From contig LNKV01000005.1 in the NCBI GenBank assembly GCA_001465935.1, positions 1,240,001-1,304,000 on the forward strand: a stretch of 64,000 bases of DNA, written 5' to 3'. The stretch is from Clarireedia homoeocarpa (Eukaryota > Ascomycota > Leotiomycetes > Helotiales > Rutstroemiaceae). Made by a program: the position numbers and the translations under genes. How positions within the stretch are numbered: position 1 is the stretch's first letter; every line of letters begins with the position of its first letter. Positions 12,388-22,739 of the stretch are shown piece by piece. The notes under the pieces were generated by a model, which was not told the DNA's origin, made no database searches, and worked only from the letters and a program-made list of their open reading frames with translations.

Positions 12388-14136
12388 CTACTTGCTCATC
12401 ATATCCCTAAAATCCTGCTTCCTATCATTCGCCTGGTTTCTCCCCTTGACTTGCGACGGCCCTGATACTGCTTCAGTGGTGTCTGTCTTTCCAAGAATGC
12501 TCAGCTTCTGATCATCGCCACCGACCTCGTCATCCCCGCTCGGTGCATCTTCCGCGTCGTCGGATTCAGCCATCATCATAGCCTGGGTTTGAGCAATCAA
12601 CCATTGAAGCTCCATTCTCCCTTGCGTTGTCCTCCTCCCCATCTCCACGTCAGCATACCATTGCAAGCCCTCTATGGTTTCTTCTATATCTTCCCACCAT
12701 TCACTCATGAGGTCCGATATCTCATTTGCATATGCATCGAATGCTTCGAGCTCCTTGTCTAATATTTCTTCTTCATTGTTTGGATTCGAACGTATTGTGC
12801 CCGGGTGAAGATCGTAGATAGTATCGCCATCCTCATTTCTTCCATCGGCGAACGTAGACCATCTGGCTTGCCCGAGTTTCCGACGATACTCTTGTTCATG
12901 TGACTCGTATACCCCAATGATCTCTCCCACGGGCGCAACATGACAGTAACTTGTGCAATTTGTCTCGTCCTTTTCATCCTCCCAGATAAACCCGTCAGAA
13001 CTGCAACCAGGTCGAAGAGGGCGTTGGCGCGGCTGTAGAGGCATTGTACTTTCGTGCGCACCGCACCATGTAGGATGATATCGAACATAACACCAGGTTC
13101 TGTTGGAAAATGGGCTTCGGGCTATTAACTCAATCTGTTCCCGCAACCACTCTTCTACTGGCCACGCATTTCTGTGCTGCTGTGCATTCCCTTCATCCTT
13201 CGGCCGCATCCCCCTCGTCTTCTCCCGCAATCCCTCTTTCTCACTTCCAGTTAACTCACTAAAGCTCTTAAGATCCTCCATCGTCTTCGGCCCCGACAAC
13301 CTCGCCTTCTTTTCCTCTAGAAAAGTCGCTCTCAAATTCCACAACATTCTTTCCAATACCTCTTCCCTCCAATCATCTGGCATATCAATCTGCCATCTCT
13401 GCCCTCCTCCTATTTGCCATGGTCCCTTGAGCTCGTGTCGCCGTATGTCGAAGCCGGAGTCGCGATAGACATTGACCAAACGGATGGCCATGCTACCGAG
13501 GAATGTACGTGCTATTTGGGCATTGAATGCCGTGATGGTGAGCTGGGGTTCATTTGGATGGGGGTGGTAGTCTGGAGGGACGAAAAAATGGCCTAGAGGA
13601 TATTTGACCGTTGCAGGTATAGCCGAAGTTATTGGTAGTGCAGGTGGCGGTTGTGTAGGAGGGGTAGGTAAGATGGGAGGTGGTAATTTGGATGACTTTG
13701 ATTTCTTAAGTTTCATGGTAGACAGAGATGAGTCCACGCTCTGCAGAGCAATTTCTCCAGTTGGTAGAGGAGATGGCGTATAGCTGTCGGCTACCGGAGT
13801 ATTTACTGAATAGAAGTGAACATCGCCACATGGGGTTGACGGAATACTGATTGAAACTGGCTTTATGGGTAGTGTTGAATTTGTAACTGACTCCGCCACG
13901 CTCACAGAATTAAGGTTACTCGGGAGTTCTCTGATGAATTGTGCTGCTTTGGCTATGACCGATGATGGATCTTGATTGATAAACTCAGGTTTTTCTGGGT
14001 CATGCCCATGGGAGTTCATGTGAGATGATGGTGTTTGATGGAAACCTGATGGAGTTTGACCAACTTTTGCGCTTTCGTGGTGCTGAGGATCAATGCGATC
14101 CGGCGTGCAGGTCTCCTGGTTGTATTTTGGCGGCAT
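12388..14136 (-). CDS. Hypothetical 582-aa protein, single exon
   Basis: I do not recognise this family. The frame is open for 582 codons from ATG 14136, with protein-like composition throughout. Residues 1-195 are Pro/Ser/Thr-rich and disordered, including a Lys patch (MKLKKSKSSK) and Pro runs. Residues about 200-300 look folded (YPLGHFFVPPDYHPHP; AFNAQIARTFLGSMAIRLV). A Lys/Glu-rich linker follows. Next comes a Cys/Trp-bearing segment (RTWCYVRYHPTWCGAHEST ... NCTSYCHVAP), then an acidic helical region rich in Trp (SDLMSEWWEDIEETIEGLQW). No signal peptide is seen. The Cys/His spacing might bind a metal, but it fits no zinc-finger class I know. Confidence 0.65.
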   Translation of the reverse strand: MPPKYNQETCTPDRIDPQHHESAKVGQTPSGFHQTPSSHMNSHGHDPEKPEFINQDPSSVIAKAAQFIRELPSNLNSVSVAESVTNSTLPIKPVSISIPSTPCGDVHFYSVNTPVADSYTPSPLPTGEIALQSVDSSLSTMKLKKSKSSKLPPPILPTPPTQPPPALPITSAIPATVKYPLGHFFVPPDYHPHPNEPQLTITAFNAQIARTFLGSMAIRLVNVYRDSGFDIRRHELKGPWQIGGGQRWQIDMPDDWREEVLERMLWNLRATFLEEKKARLSGPKTMEDLKSFSELTGSEKEGLREKTRGMRPKDEGNAQQHRNAWPVEEWLREQIELIARSPFSNRTWCYVRYHPTWCGAHESTMPLQPRQRPLRPGCSSDGFIWEDEKDETNCTSYCHVAPVGEIIGVYESHEQEYRRKLGQARWSTFADGRNEDGDTIYDLHPGTIRSNPNNEEEILDKELEAFDAYANEISDLMSEWWEDIEETIEGLQWYADVEMGRRTTQGRMELQWLIAQTQAMMMAESDDAEDAPSGDDEVGGDDQKLSILGKTDTTEAVSGPSQVKGRNQANDRKQDFRDMMSK

Positions 14137-14404
14137 CTTGAGGCGAGAATAAACTGATCTTCCTGCAATTTATGTTGCTGAAACGGCAAATTTTGTGTTG
14201 GATTTTTCTCTGAACGATTATCAGGGCGAACGGAAGCCGAGTACGAATCCGAAGTCAAAGGATGCAATGTTTTTAGACGAGGAGTGTAACAACAGTCGGT
14301 GCCCTGAAGCAACCAGATTCGTTGACTTTACATATAAAAGAAAGCTGAGTACGGCAGGTAACTTTGAGGTACCGTAACCTGTTTGGCAGCTAAGAATTCT
14401 GATA

Positions 14405-14447
14405 GTGAATGAAGACACTGAATGAAGACACCAGTGTCTTCATTCAC
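14405..14447. repeat. Perfect 14-bp inverted repeat with an extra direct copy
   Basis: gtgaatgaagacac at 14405-14418 is the exact reverse complement of 14434-14447. A third, direct copy (tgaatgaagacac, 14419-14431) lies between them, only 2 nt from the inverted arm. It sits upstream of the 582-aa gene and downstream of ncs1. It could form a hairpin or cruciform; function unknown. Confidence 0.85.
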
Positions 14448-14997
14448 TTGTTCGTGGTGGTAGTCGGCTGGTACTGACAGCATTGTCAACATTCACTAAG
14501 TTGGTCGAGCCAAGATGATGTCGATACTTATTCAATAAAAGAGAGAAAGCCGCAAGAGGCCTAGATGCTGTTCATAAATAGGAAAGGAGAGGCTTGGATT
14601 GCCATGATCATCATTGTTAATAAAGTCAATGGAATTTCAAGACACGCCCCCGTTCAATACCAACCTTGGGAGGCGCAGAATTAACAGCATTGGCGCATAG
14701 CACATGGCGAAACAACTGGATAGGTACGGTCTCACTCTTCATGCCAGTCAACATAGTTTAAGCAACTCACCCTTCCCAGGAATTTGAAAAGGGAGACTTC
14801 CAGGAGCGCAACGCTTAATTTGTCAACAAAAACTTTCCCACAGGCACATAAACCGCTCATGACTAGCGACGATGGAGACATGATTCATCTAGAAGTACAT
14901 CAAGAGGGAGATGAACTCCAAGGGGTCGCCCAGAATACTTCCAAATATCTAAGTCCTCGTACCGCAAAGAAAACCATCCATAAAGCAAATTCAAAAC

Positions 14998-16232
14998 TCA
15001 AACAAGGCCATCATATAGTGAAAGGGCAGATACGATAGTCTCATCGCGTTTGCTTCCTTCTTTAAATTCTTCCATATCCAAACTACCATTCTCATCCTTG
15101 TCCATCATTCGGAAGATCTTCTTGACTCGCTTCTCGGGAGTATCCTCGTCAGGCGGCAGTTTGACCATAGATCCAACCTAAATTTTCTAGCTGTTAGCTG
15201 GTGTCCGTCATTCACAGATAGCGGAGACCGAGATATAAATCTACTAGGACACAGAAGTGTAATGCAGAGGAAGCAGTCAGAATTTGCTGGAAGACTCTAG
15301 CTTACGAGTGCTTTTAAAGCATCCCAGCACTTAATCTTTGAATCTGACCTCTGCTTTTTGCAGATCCTGGAGACTTCTACAGAAACGCACGTGATCACAG
15401 TCTATTGAGGGAAAGGGGATGCTTGCCATCTTGTAAATCGCTTCAACGATTGCTAACATCTCTTCGTAGCTGATTTTACCATCTCCGTCAATATCGTACA
15501 GTTGGAAAGCCCAGTCAAGCTTATCTTCCATCTTTCCTCTGCTTGTTACACTTAATGCGCAGATGAACTCCTTGAAGTCAATCGAACCTGATTTATCGCT
15601 GTCGAATACATTGAACACGTAGTCTGCAAAGGAAGATGGATCGCCAAATGGGAAGAATTGTCGGTAGATCTTTTGAAACTCTTCTTTGGTGAGCATACCA
15701 GACGGGCAGTCTTTCAGGAAACCTATCCCTATATGTTAGGCATAGTTGAGGAACATTGGCGGGCAGATTACGAACCCTTATACCATTGCTGCAGCTCCTT
15801 CTTGTCAAAATGAGTGGCTTTTTGAAGTTCGGTGATTTCCTCCGCGGATAGCTTTGATTGCCTAAATGTCGCAAAGTCAGCCTCTGCGGGTTTATGCGTG
15901 GCGGCAGGCAACATCTGTCACTTTGCCGCCCAACTAAGTTGTTCAATGTAATGCGAGTTCCTTGCAGTCCTTCATCGCAGTAGTGCGCCATATGTCATAT
16001 AACTGCGTCGCTCAGGGTTTTAGCCGAACCACCTCTGGAGGCTGGGAGCCAGCTATGTATAGACTTTTGGTTGATAAGACATAGAATCTGCAGTGACGCC
16101 TCGGAAAGCTCTACACGTTGAGAGAGCGATGTGTTGGCCGCGTGGCAAATGGGAAATGGCCATGTTGCACGATGTATGCTCGAAGCCGGAATGAGACGCT
16201 GAAGGGAAGTGTGGTACTCACGATTTTCCCAT
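14998..16232 (-). CDS. ncs1: NCS-1/frequenin, neuronal calcium sensor homolog
   Basis: NCS-1 (yeast Frq1) is an N-myristoylated EF-hand protein that activates phosphatidylinositol 4-kinase at Golgi or plasma membranes. Four exons fit: 16232-16222 (11 nt), 15861-15776, 15722-15427 and 15177-14998. They give 190 residues, exactly the family length. The start MGKSQSKLS is a classic myristoylation signal. Three canonical calcium loops are visible: DSDKSGSIDFKE, DIDGDGKISYEE and DKDENGSLDMEE. The first EF-hand region is degenerate, as is usual. The protein ends SALSLYDGLV. Introns are 360 nt (15862-16221), 53 nt (15723-15775) and 249 nt (15178-15426). The last begins GCAAGC instead of GT and splits YKM/VGSMVKLPP. 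Reading through it gives 31 unrelated residues and loses the last EF-hand. Confidence 0.95.
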
Positions 16233-17895
16233 CTTGCAGGAACGACGGCCTGGTGTTTTGAACGAGTGAACGAGGATGTGATGGTTCGATCGTGATCGCA
16301 AGCTGTGAATGCGCAAGTAAGAGCGCGGCTCCTGCGGACGTGTTTGAGTCTCGAATCTAGGTCAAAAAGCTCATGTCAGCGGATTGAGGTCAAAGCAGAC
16401 GACTTGAAACCCGTGTCTATTTCTCTACAGAAGTCGCGCCGGATGAACTGACCTTGGCTATTACCTCTTTTGTGAACAAGATCCGAAAACCAGGAATACA
16501 AGACAAAAAGTCCGCGGGTAGTTGTCGCTGTTGTGGCGGATTTGTACGAACACCGAGGGGGAGGGAGAGATGGGCTTATTGATTGAGAGAGTGGATCTGT
16601 AGCCGGTTAGGGATCGACGGACTTTGTAAATTCACTTCTGTGAGGGTTGCCTGTAGGTTTCCTGATGGGGCTCGGTCGCAACAATTGACGGTAGACGATG
16701 CAATTATGCGGTGCGAGGTGGAGCGGGGGTTTTATGAAATTTGGAGTTGAATTTTTGGAGGTGTGAGTGGAGTTTGGGGGGGGATATAGATATGGCGAGG
16801 TGAGGCGAAAGATGGAAGACGGGTGCTGATATGATAATTGATGCGATGCTAGATGCTAACGTTACTACTTCGTACATAGTACTTGAGTGGTTACTTGAGT
16901 GGTCCCCGATTGCCTGGGTCCCTTTGGTACCTAGGCCCAGTCAGCGAGTACATGGTACGTTGTGTGGTTGCTTGCAAATTGAGGGGCTTAGTGCAGACTG
17001 TGTGTGTGGTGTGTGTGTGGCATACTAAGCCCACTCCCACTCCCACTGCCCAACCAACTGCTTGGGATGGATGCATCAGACGCATTAACCTTACGGAAGT
17101 ATTGTTGCATTGCACAACTTTGCATTTATGAATTCATTAACTCCGTCGACTCCCGCGAGCCTTTTATGCTCCACCAGCTCTCCCCCAGCGACCGCAGGCC
17201 AGAATTCGAAGGCTCCTGTATCTTGCTGAGACGGCCGATAGGGCTGAAATTACTGAATGCTTGGTTCTGCGGCACTGTGCTTTGCTGAATAGGGCGATCC
17301 TGACTGGAACCAATTGTTCCTTCGTCTTCCTCGTCATGGGACTCTGCTTTTCGCCTTTGTCGTTATATCACGCACGGCTCGCTTTGATTCTCCTTCACCG
17401 TTTGCTTCCCAACATAATATATCCGTCTGATATCAAACAATTGGTTGCGGGCTTGCTCGCTCCAAATCTAGGTAACCTTAAGTTCGCCGCCCATTGCTTG
17501 GCAATTGGGGCTGTGTAAAAAATTATGGTACAGGTGAGGGGCCTCTCCCAGTATCCGGGAAGCTCAGGGCGTCCCATCATAGTTCTTGTGTGGCTATCAT
17601 GAATGTCTTCGGAGTCCGACAATGCGATTAAAGGTCTGACTGGATCCTAGATTCTAGATCTCAATTCCGTAAGTGCTGACATGCAAAGCATGAACCCAGC
17701 TGACATCATGATTACCTACGATAGGTGTCAAAGTAGAAAAGCTCTTGATATACTAGGCTACATAAAAAGGATCGTCCATGTCGTTTTGTTACTTGACATC
17801 AATTCTAGGTTACTGCGCTCAACTGGTTGCGCGATATTATCTCTCTCTTTCCTTCAGCAATTTAACAATTGCCGCTTTTTGCTCAATTCCAGCCC
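16233..17895. other. Intergenic between ncs1 and the GST gene
   Basis: This contains the ncs1 promoter and 5' UTR (with a GA/GGGG-rich stretch near 16555-16790) and the 3' flank of the glutathione transferase. No supportable gene or RNA was found. Confidence 0.45.
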
Positions 17896-18656
17896 TCAAG
17901 CTGCTCTCAGCTTTTGGAATCTAACCAGGGCACTTTCCGCTATTTCTTTCTCGTTCCAAACATAAGTGACACTCTTCTCCTTCGATATAGCATTGGCCCA
18001 TTTCCAGAAGGCCGGCGCCTTTTGCTCCAGGCCTGTCAGAATACTTTTGGGCAATAAACCCTCGTATTTGGGGAATGCTAAAAGGCGAAGCACAAATGAA
18101 GCAGTTTGCACCTGAAAATCTTAGTACTCTTCCCAGCCAGAAAATGCCGGCTAAGACTCACCTCTACAAAAGTCAACCTCTCGGAACCTCCGAAGAATGG
18201 CCCAGCATTCTGGAGCAGTGGCTCAATCTCCTTGACTACGGTATCCACCAGCTCAGCGCCTATCTTTTCCCTATCCTCTTCGGTGGCGCCTCTCAATGAT
18301 CCGAAAAAGTGCGGATTGACTTTCGAAATATATGTATCGATGAAGAAGTTGTATCTTGCGCGTTGCAGAGCACCGCCTTCTTCACGGCTTGTTTTCTCCA
18401 AGTGGGACGGATGTGCATCTACGAGAAACTGCGAGATGACTCCTGATTCCGTGAGGATTTCCCCATCATAAGAAAGAGCAGGTACTAGTCCTCGAGGGTT
18501 GATGGCTAAATATTCCTTCGTGCGAGGGACCTTAAGGTCGATATGGACTGTTTCAAACTCAAGTCCGAGTTCAGCGAGAGCTATTTGTGACCTATGAGCC
18601 CAAGGACAGGCGTAGGAAGTATATAGCGTGATCTTCGGTGCAGGATGAGAGCCCAT
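17896..18656 (-). CDS. Omega-type glutathione S-transferase
   Basis: Glutathione transferase with an N-terminal thioredoxin fold and a C-terminal helical domain. The motif YTSYACPWAHRSQIAL carries a Cys at the active-site position, as in omega-class and related enzymes that act as thiol transferases or dehydroascorbate reductases. NPRGLVPAL (cis-Pro) and the E-S pair in GEILTESGVISQFL bind glutathione. Exons are 18656-18162 and 18111-17896. The 50-nt intron (18112-18161, GTGAGT...TTTTCAG) joins LTFVE to VQTASFVLR in phase 0. The product is about 236 residues from MGSHPAPK. The frame stays open for at least 35 more codons upstream (to 18761), with protein-like sequence but no ATG. A CTATAG just upstream could be an acceptor, so an extra 5' exon is possible. 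The substrate cannot be read from sequence. Confidence 0.88.
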
Positions 18657-19924
18657 TTTGAGTTCAATGATTGTTGACTCTCTGTCTGGGGTATCACGGG
18701 TGCTAAGATTGATATGAAAGTCCGGGGGTAATGCGGGGGTCACGATTAGTTCGGCGTCCAAATGTCCTATAGAAATGAGAGAATATTCGGTACAATGAAG
18801 AGGGGGGGAGAAGGGCGAAGGGGGAAGATGGGGGAGGGGAAAGGGCGGATGGTGGCCAACCTTTTATATGCCATTCGGACATGTTATTATGTCCACGAAT
18901 ATCTGGTTATCTTGCGCTGGAATGAGAGATATGGTGCGATATGCTCGTGTGTATCAAGGTCAGGTGGGGATTCTCCTCATTTTGTATTATAAATCGAAAA
19001 TCCACGATTGCTGATTTCTAAGCTTACGAGTTCTGTTGCGACTTCCAAGGGTTTGTTTGGCTTGCCGTGGATTGATCCTCATAACAACATTTCAGGTGGT
19101 GATGTGCGTGATTACGGCATTCCAAGCAAACCAAAGATGCATTCATTATTGGGTGCATGGCGCATTGGGTGCGTGGAGCTGCTTTGGTGATGACCGTAGT
19201 GGCATAAAATTGCTTTGGTCGGGCGGACAATCTTACCGTTCCATCATCCCGCCTCCACATCGACGCCTGCAACCCATGAGACCACATCCGCATCCAAAAG
19301 ATTATGAATACACCAAAGAATCTGATATATTTCTGATTTTGACCTGTCCAGTTGGTCAAGTCGACCGTTTTCGGGGCTTCACAGATGCAACTTTGCGTAT
19401 CCGTCACGTTACAAGCTCGGTATCAACTCCTCTGCTTCACCTAGCCACCAACAATTCTATGCTTCTCCTTCCCCTTTCATCCCTAGGTACAGATCGCTGT
19501 TACTCAGTAACTGTTACCTACATTCTTTCATCTATCGGCCTGTACTTCGTCTCCATTGCCACTTCAAGCAACGTATAACACAGTCCAATCAGGATGCAGT
19601 CAAGACGCAATCTCCCGTCTAGCTTTTGCCGCCAACGAGGGCTTTATCACGTGGCGAGCTTCCTTTCTCGTCCTGCCCGTAGCATGTCGGATTGATTCTG
19701 AACATCCAAGTGGCACTGTTCATTGTCTTCCCGAGCATACTCTAACAGCATTGTCACAAATACTGAAGCTGTAATGAGATGCTAGTACAAAAGATACCCA
19801 ACGGTTCGGAGAATTCCTTGGCAGCTTCCTATATATCTATTTCGCTTTCTTACTCAACTAGAGCTGCTGTGTATTTTCAAAATTCCTTTCTCATTTTCAT
19901 TTTGAAGAGTCTTGATCGCTGAAC
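18657..19924. other. Divergent promoter region between GST and the CDF transporter
   Basis: The GST runs left and the transporter runs right, so this holds both promoters. A possible upstream GST exon is discussed with that gene. The + frame 19036-19578 (180 codons) has no recognisable domain, and I consider it chance. TATA-like TATATATC near 19830 precedes the transporter start by about 95 nt. Confidence 0.45.
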
Positions 19925-21379
19925 ATGGGGTTCTCTAAGTCTCAGAGATTGACGGCTGTAATTTGCATTTCAACATCTTTCTTCCTGGCTGAGCTATCAG
20001 GTAAGTAGTCTTCAGTATCCGTCCATGGCTCGATCTGAGGAACTGAATGCATATCTACAGTGGGCTTCTACACAAAGTCTCTTACCCTAATTGCCGATGC
20101 CTTCCACTATGTATGTTTCGCCTTCCTGAAACTTCCCTCGCCAATCTTGTCGAATTTCTACCGAATCTCGTCTGACCAACGCTAGCTTAACGATGTCATC
20201 GGCTTCATAGTTGCATTGACAGCATTGAAGGTACGCGTCTCGTCTATCATGGTCCGATGTTTCAGCAAGCCGATAACTCTCCTAGATATCGCAACGTCCT
20301 ACTTCTCCGGATAGCCTTTCCTTCGGTTGGCAGCGCGCAGAAGTCCTTGGTGCCTTCTTCAATGGGGTCTTCCTGCTCGCTCTAGGAGTTAGCATCTTCG
20401 TACAATCTATCAATCGTTTTATATCTCTACAAAGTATAATGCTCCTCATCCAGTGAGGTCATCGGCTGAAGTTTTCTAGGAGTTGACGACCCGAAATTGA
20501 TGTTGATCATTGGCTGCGTTGGTCTCATCTCGAATTTGATCAGTGCATTTCTTATACATGGTACACCACTCACCTTTCTCCATTTTGCAAGGCTAACTCG
20601 TATCAAGATCACGACCATCATGGGCATCATCACGGTCATGGTAGAGGACATTTCGCTACCACGGAAGACCTCGAGCAATCGAGCGCCGAAACATTGTGTG
20701 TTAATTCCATCACCACGTCCCGCTCAAACATTGCCAAATGCCATAAAGGTCATCAACATACGCTTCAGCAGCCACCTATTAGAGGTTATAAACGAGATCT
20801 TGCCTCACTGGCAGTACTCTTGCATGTTTTAATGGATGCAATAAATAACATTGGGGTAATAATTGCCGCACTTGTGATTTGGCGAGCTCATTCCTCTGCT
20901 CGTTTTTATGCGGATCCGGGTGTCAGCATGGGCATATCGATTATGATAATAATCTCAACATTCTCAATAAGTATGATTATTTTCTCTAAGTTAGCACGTG
21001 ATGTGTCCGACTAATGGCTGGCACAGTCAGGAGTTCTGGCTCAATACTCCTTCAATCTGTGCCTCTTGGGGTCAATATTGAAGACGTCAAACACGATATC
21101 GAAAGCATTCCCGGTATACTATCTATCCATGAACTTCACATATGGGGTTTGTGCCAGAAAAAGACAATTGCAAGTGCACACATAGTGACGAATGAGGTTG
21201 AAATTAGAGGATTTATGGGACAAGCAAAGCTTGTTAGGGAATGTTTCCATGCTTATGGTATCCATAGCGTGACTTTGCAAGCCGAAGCTCCGAATGGTGC
21301 CATCTTAGATGTTATTGAGGCAGCGAAATGTTTGACTACTTGTGGCAGTCTCTGTGAGGATTTGACTTGTTGTAGTTAA
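19925..21379 (+). CDS. CDF-family zinc/cation efflux transporter (Zrc1/Cot1-like)
   Basis: Cation diffusion facilitators exchange Zn2+ or Co2+ for protons; Zrc1/Cot1 relatives load the vacuole. Seven exons keep frame: 19925-20000, 20061-20110, 20186-20230, 20286-20433, 20480-20560, 20608-20970 and 21027-21379. They give about 371 residues. Visible hallmarks: a first membrane helix (AVICISTSFFLAEL); the metal-site helix ADAFHYLNDVIGF with H and D; SFGWQRAEVLGAFFNGVFLL; a His-rich cytosolic loop (HDHDHHGHHHGHGRGH); and the second metal-site helix HVLMDAINNIGV. The C-terminal domain includes GVNIEDVKHDIESIPGI, HELHIWGL, and a Cys-rich end (CLTTCGSLCEDLTCCS). The protein is somewhat shorter than yeast Zrc1. 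The exact residue at the exon 4/5 junction (R versus I) depends on which of two nearby AGs is used. Confidence 0.88.
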
Positions 21380-21761
21380 CGATTCCTCTCAGTGAGAATC
21401 AAGCTCATGTGGAGTTTTATCTCTTTTGTATGATCTGTGGTTTTTTGTGTTGAGTACTAGTTCTACCAAAAGCGCTGTTATATTTGAATTATTTCTTTGC
21501 TAGCATGGAGGGAGGTTGGGTTATTGTACGAAGCAGGAGGAATTTTGCCGAAAATTCAGCATTAATCGCATCATCATCAGGACGGGTGAGAAAAGAAGCC
21601 TCATCCCATGAAGATTGAAGAAAGTCCTGAGCTGGAAATGTGTAAACTATTGTAATTTTGGTGATTTGTGGTATTGATTGATGCTTTCGGCTCCTTGACC
21701 AGTGAGTGAGCAACTGCAGTGCAACTTGAACCTCCAGAGCCGGATCGTCTCAGATAGTTTC

Positions 21762-21876
21762 TATCTGGAGGAATGGCGACCGACCTAACCCAACCTGTGT
21801 GTCCCTCGAGCATCTGCTGCAGCTCCCCTGTCGCTGTATCCCCGAGCCGGACCGTCTTATCGCCAGAGCCGCGACA
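21762..21876 (-). pseudogene. Relic of a WD40 repeat from an NLR-type gene
   Basis: Read leftward, this encodes a repeat of the kind found in fungal NACHT-WD40 proteins: GSGDKTVRLGDTATGELQQ, then MLEGHTGWVRSVAIPPD. The usual Trp of LWDTATG is Gly here. The repeat stands alone, with no NACHT domain and no further repeats; the open frame around it (21601-22122) turns into unrelated sequence. I read it as a fossil fragment of a WD40-type NLR, close to the intact HET-NACHT-ankyrin gene. Confidence 0.65.
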
Positions 21877-22556
21877 GTAATTGGTGTAGGAGAGAGCGAA
21901 ACATCCCAAGCCGGCCTTTCTGTAACTTGGCGTCACAGCCATGCAGGAAGAATGAGAGTTGAATTGAATTTTGACAGAAGTCTTACCTCTCGAAGTCGCG
22001 AAGGAGGAATTCATTCCATCAATCTCGATTTCCCTGAGCCTGGCTTGGCTTGCCTTTGGATCCAAAGAATTCCAGAGTCTTCCTTCACCCAGGTAGTGTA
22101 AGATTGATTGATGACAAGTCATCCAACCGCATGTCTTCGCGTGAGCGCGTGGACTCTAGGAGCTGTTACACCCTCATCAAGCCGGGAGATGTCGACATAA
22201 GCACTCCTGCAACCATGTGGATACACGACGCAAGTGTACCCAGCGAGACCTTTCACGGCACCGCCATTGTTGCTGGGGAATATGTTTTGGTTAAGAACCA
22301 TAAATCAACGCCACAGCACTTACTACCTCTACTGGCTCTCCGAGGGCCACTGCCGTGGAGGCACACCTTCATTTCCATCCCTATTATTTACTTTCTGAAT
22401 TGAAGGTTGATCATCTATCTATTGATAAATTAGTAGAACTATTTCAATCAAATGATAAATAAATATATAATCCTTGCACAAATGTACAGAATCTTTCTTT
22501 TCGGTCCATACACTTAATAGTTAATTAGAACGTAAGTAAGAAGATCAGCGATCATT

Positions 22557-22739
22557 TCACGATAGTAAGACTTTCGCTTTCTCGAGCAATTTCACAACCG
22601 CATCATACCCATTCTCAGCAGCCTATGACAGCGGCGTTTGACTACATTCGCTATCCTTCGATTCGATATTAGCACCCTTTTCGAGCAACAATTCTACAAT
22701 CTTATCACACCTATTCCTAGTAGCCTATAACAGCGGCGT
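22557..22739 (-). pseudogene. Detached 3' end of the ankyrin array
   Basis: Read leftward from 22739 this continues the ankyrin repeats of the gene at 23339-27421. One repeat contains KIVELLLEKGANIESKDSE. The next is shorter, containing AAENGYDAVVKLLEKAK, and ends LLS followed by TGA at 22557-22559. Both repeats have TAG where the array has the conserved TGG (Trp). On the + strand these are CA-to-TA changes. It begins exactly where the intact gene's 13th repeat breaks off, on the other side of the insert at 22740-23375. I infer that it is the original C-terminus of that gene. Confidence 0.8.
22726..22739. repeat. Left copy of a 13-14 bp direct repeat flanking the insert
   Basis: tataacagcggcgt here recurs at 23376-23389 on the other side of the insert. 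It is ankyrin-repeat coding sequence. The first t of the right copy may belong to the (ATC)n tail, so the firm duplication is 13 bp. I interpret it as a target-site duplication, with the caveat that similar 13-mers recur within the array. Confidence 0.7.

Noticed and set aside
19036..19578. 180-codon + frame between GST and the CDF gene
   Set aside because: No motif, no recognisable family, overlapping frames on both strands equally open; likely promoter DNA.
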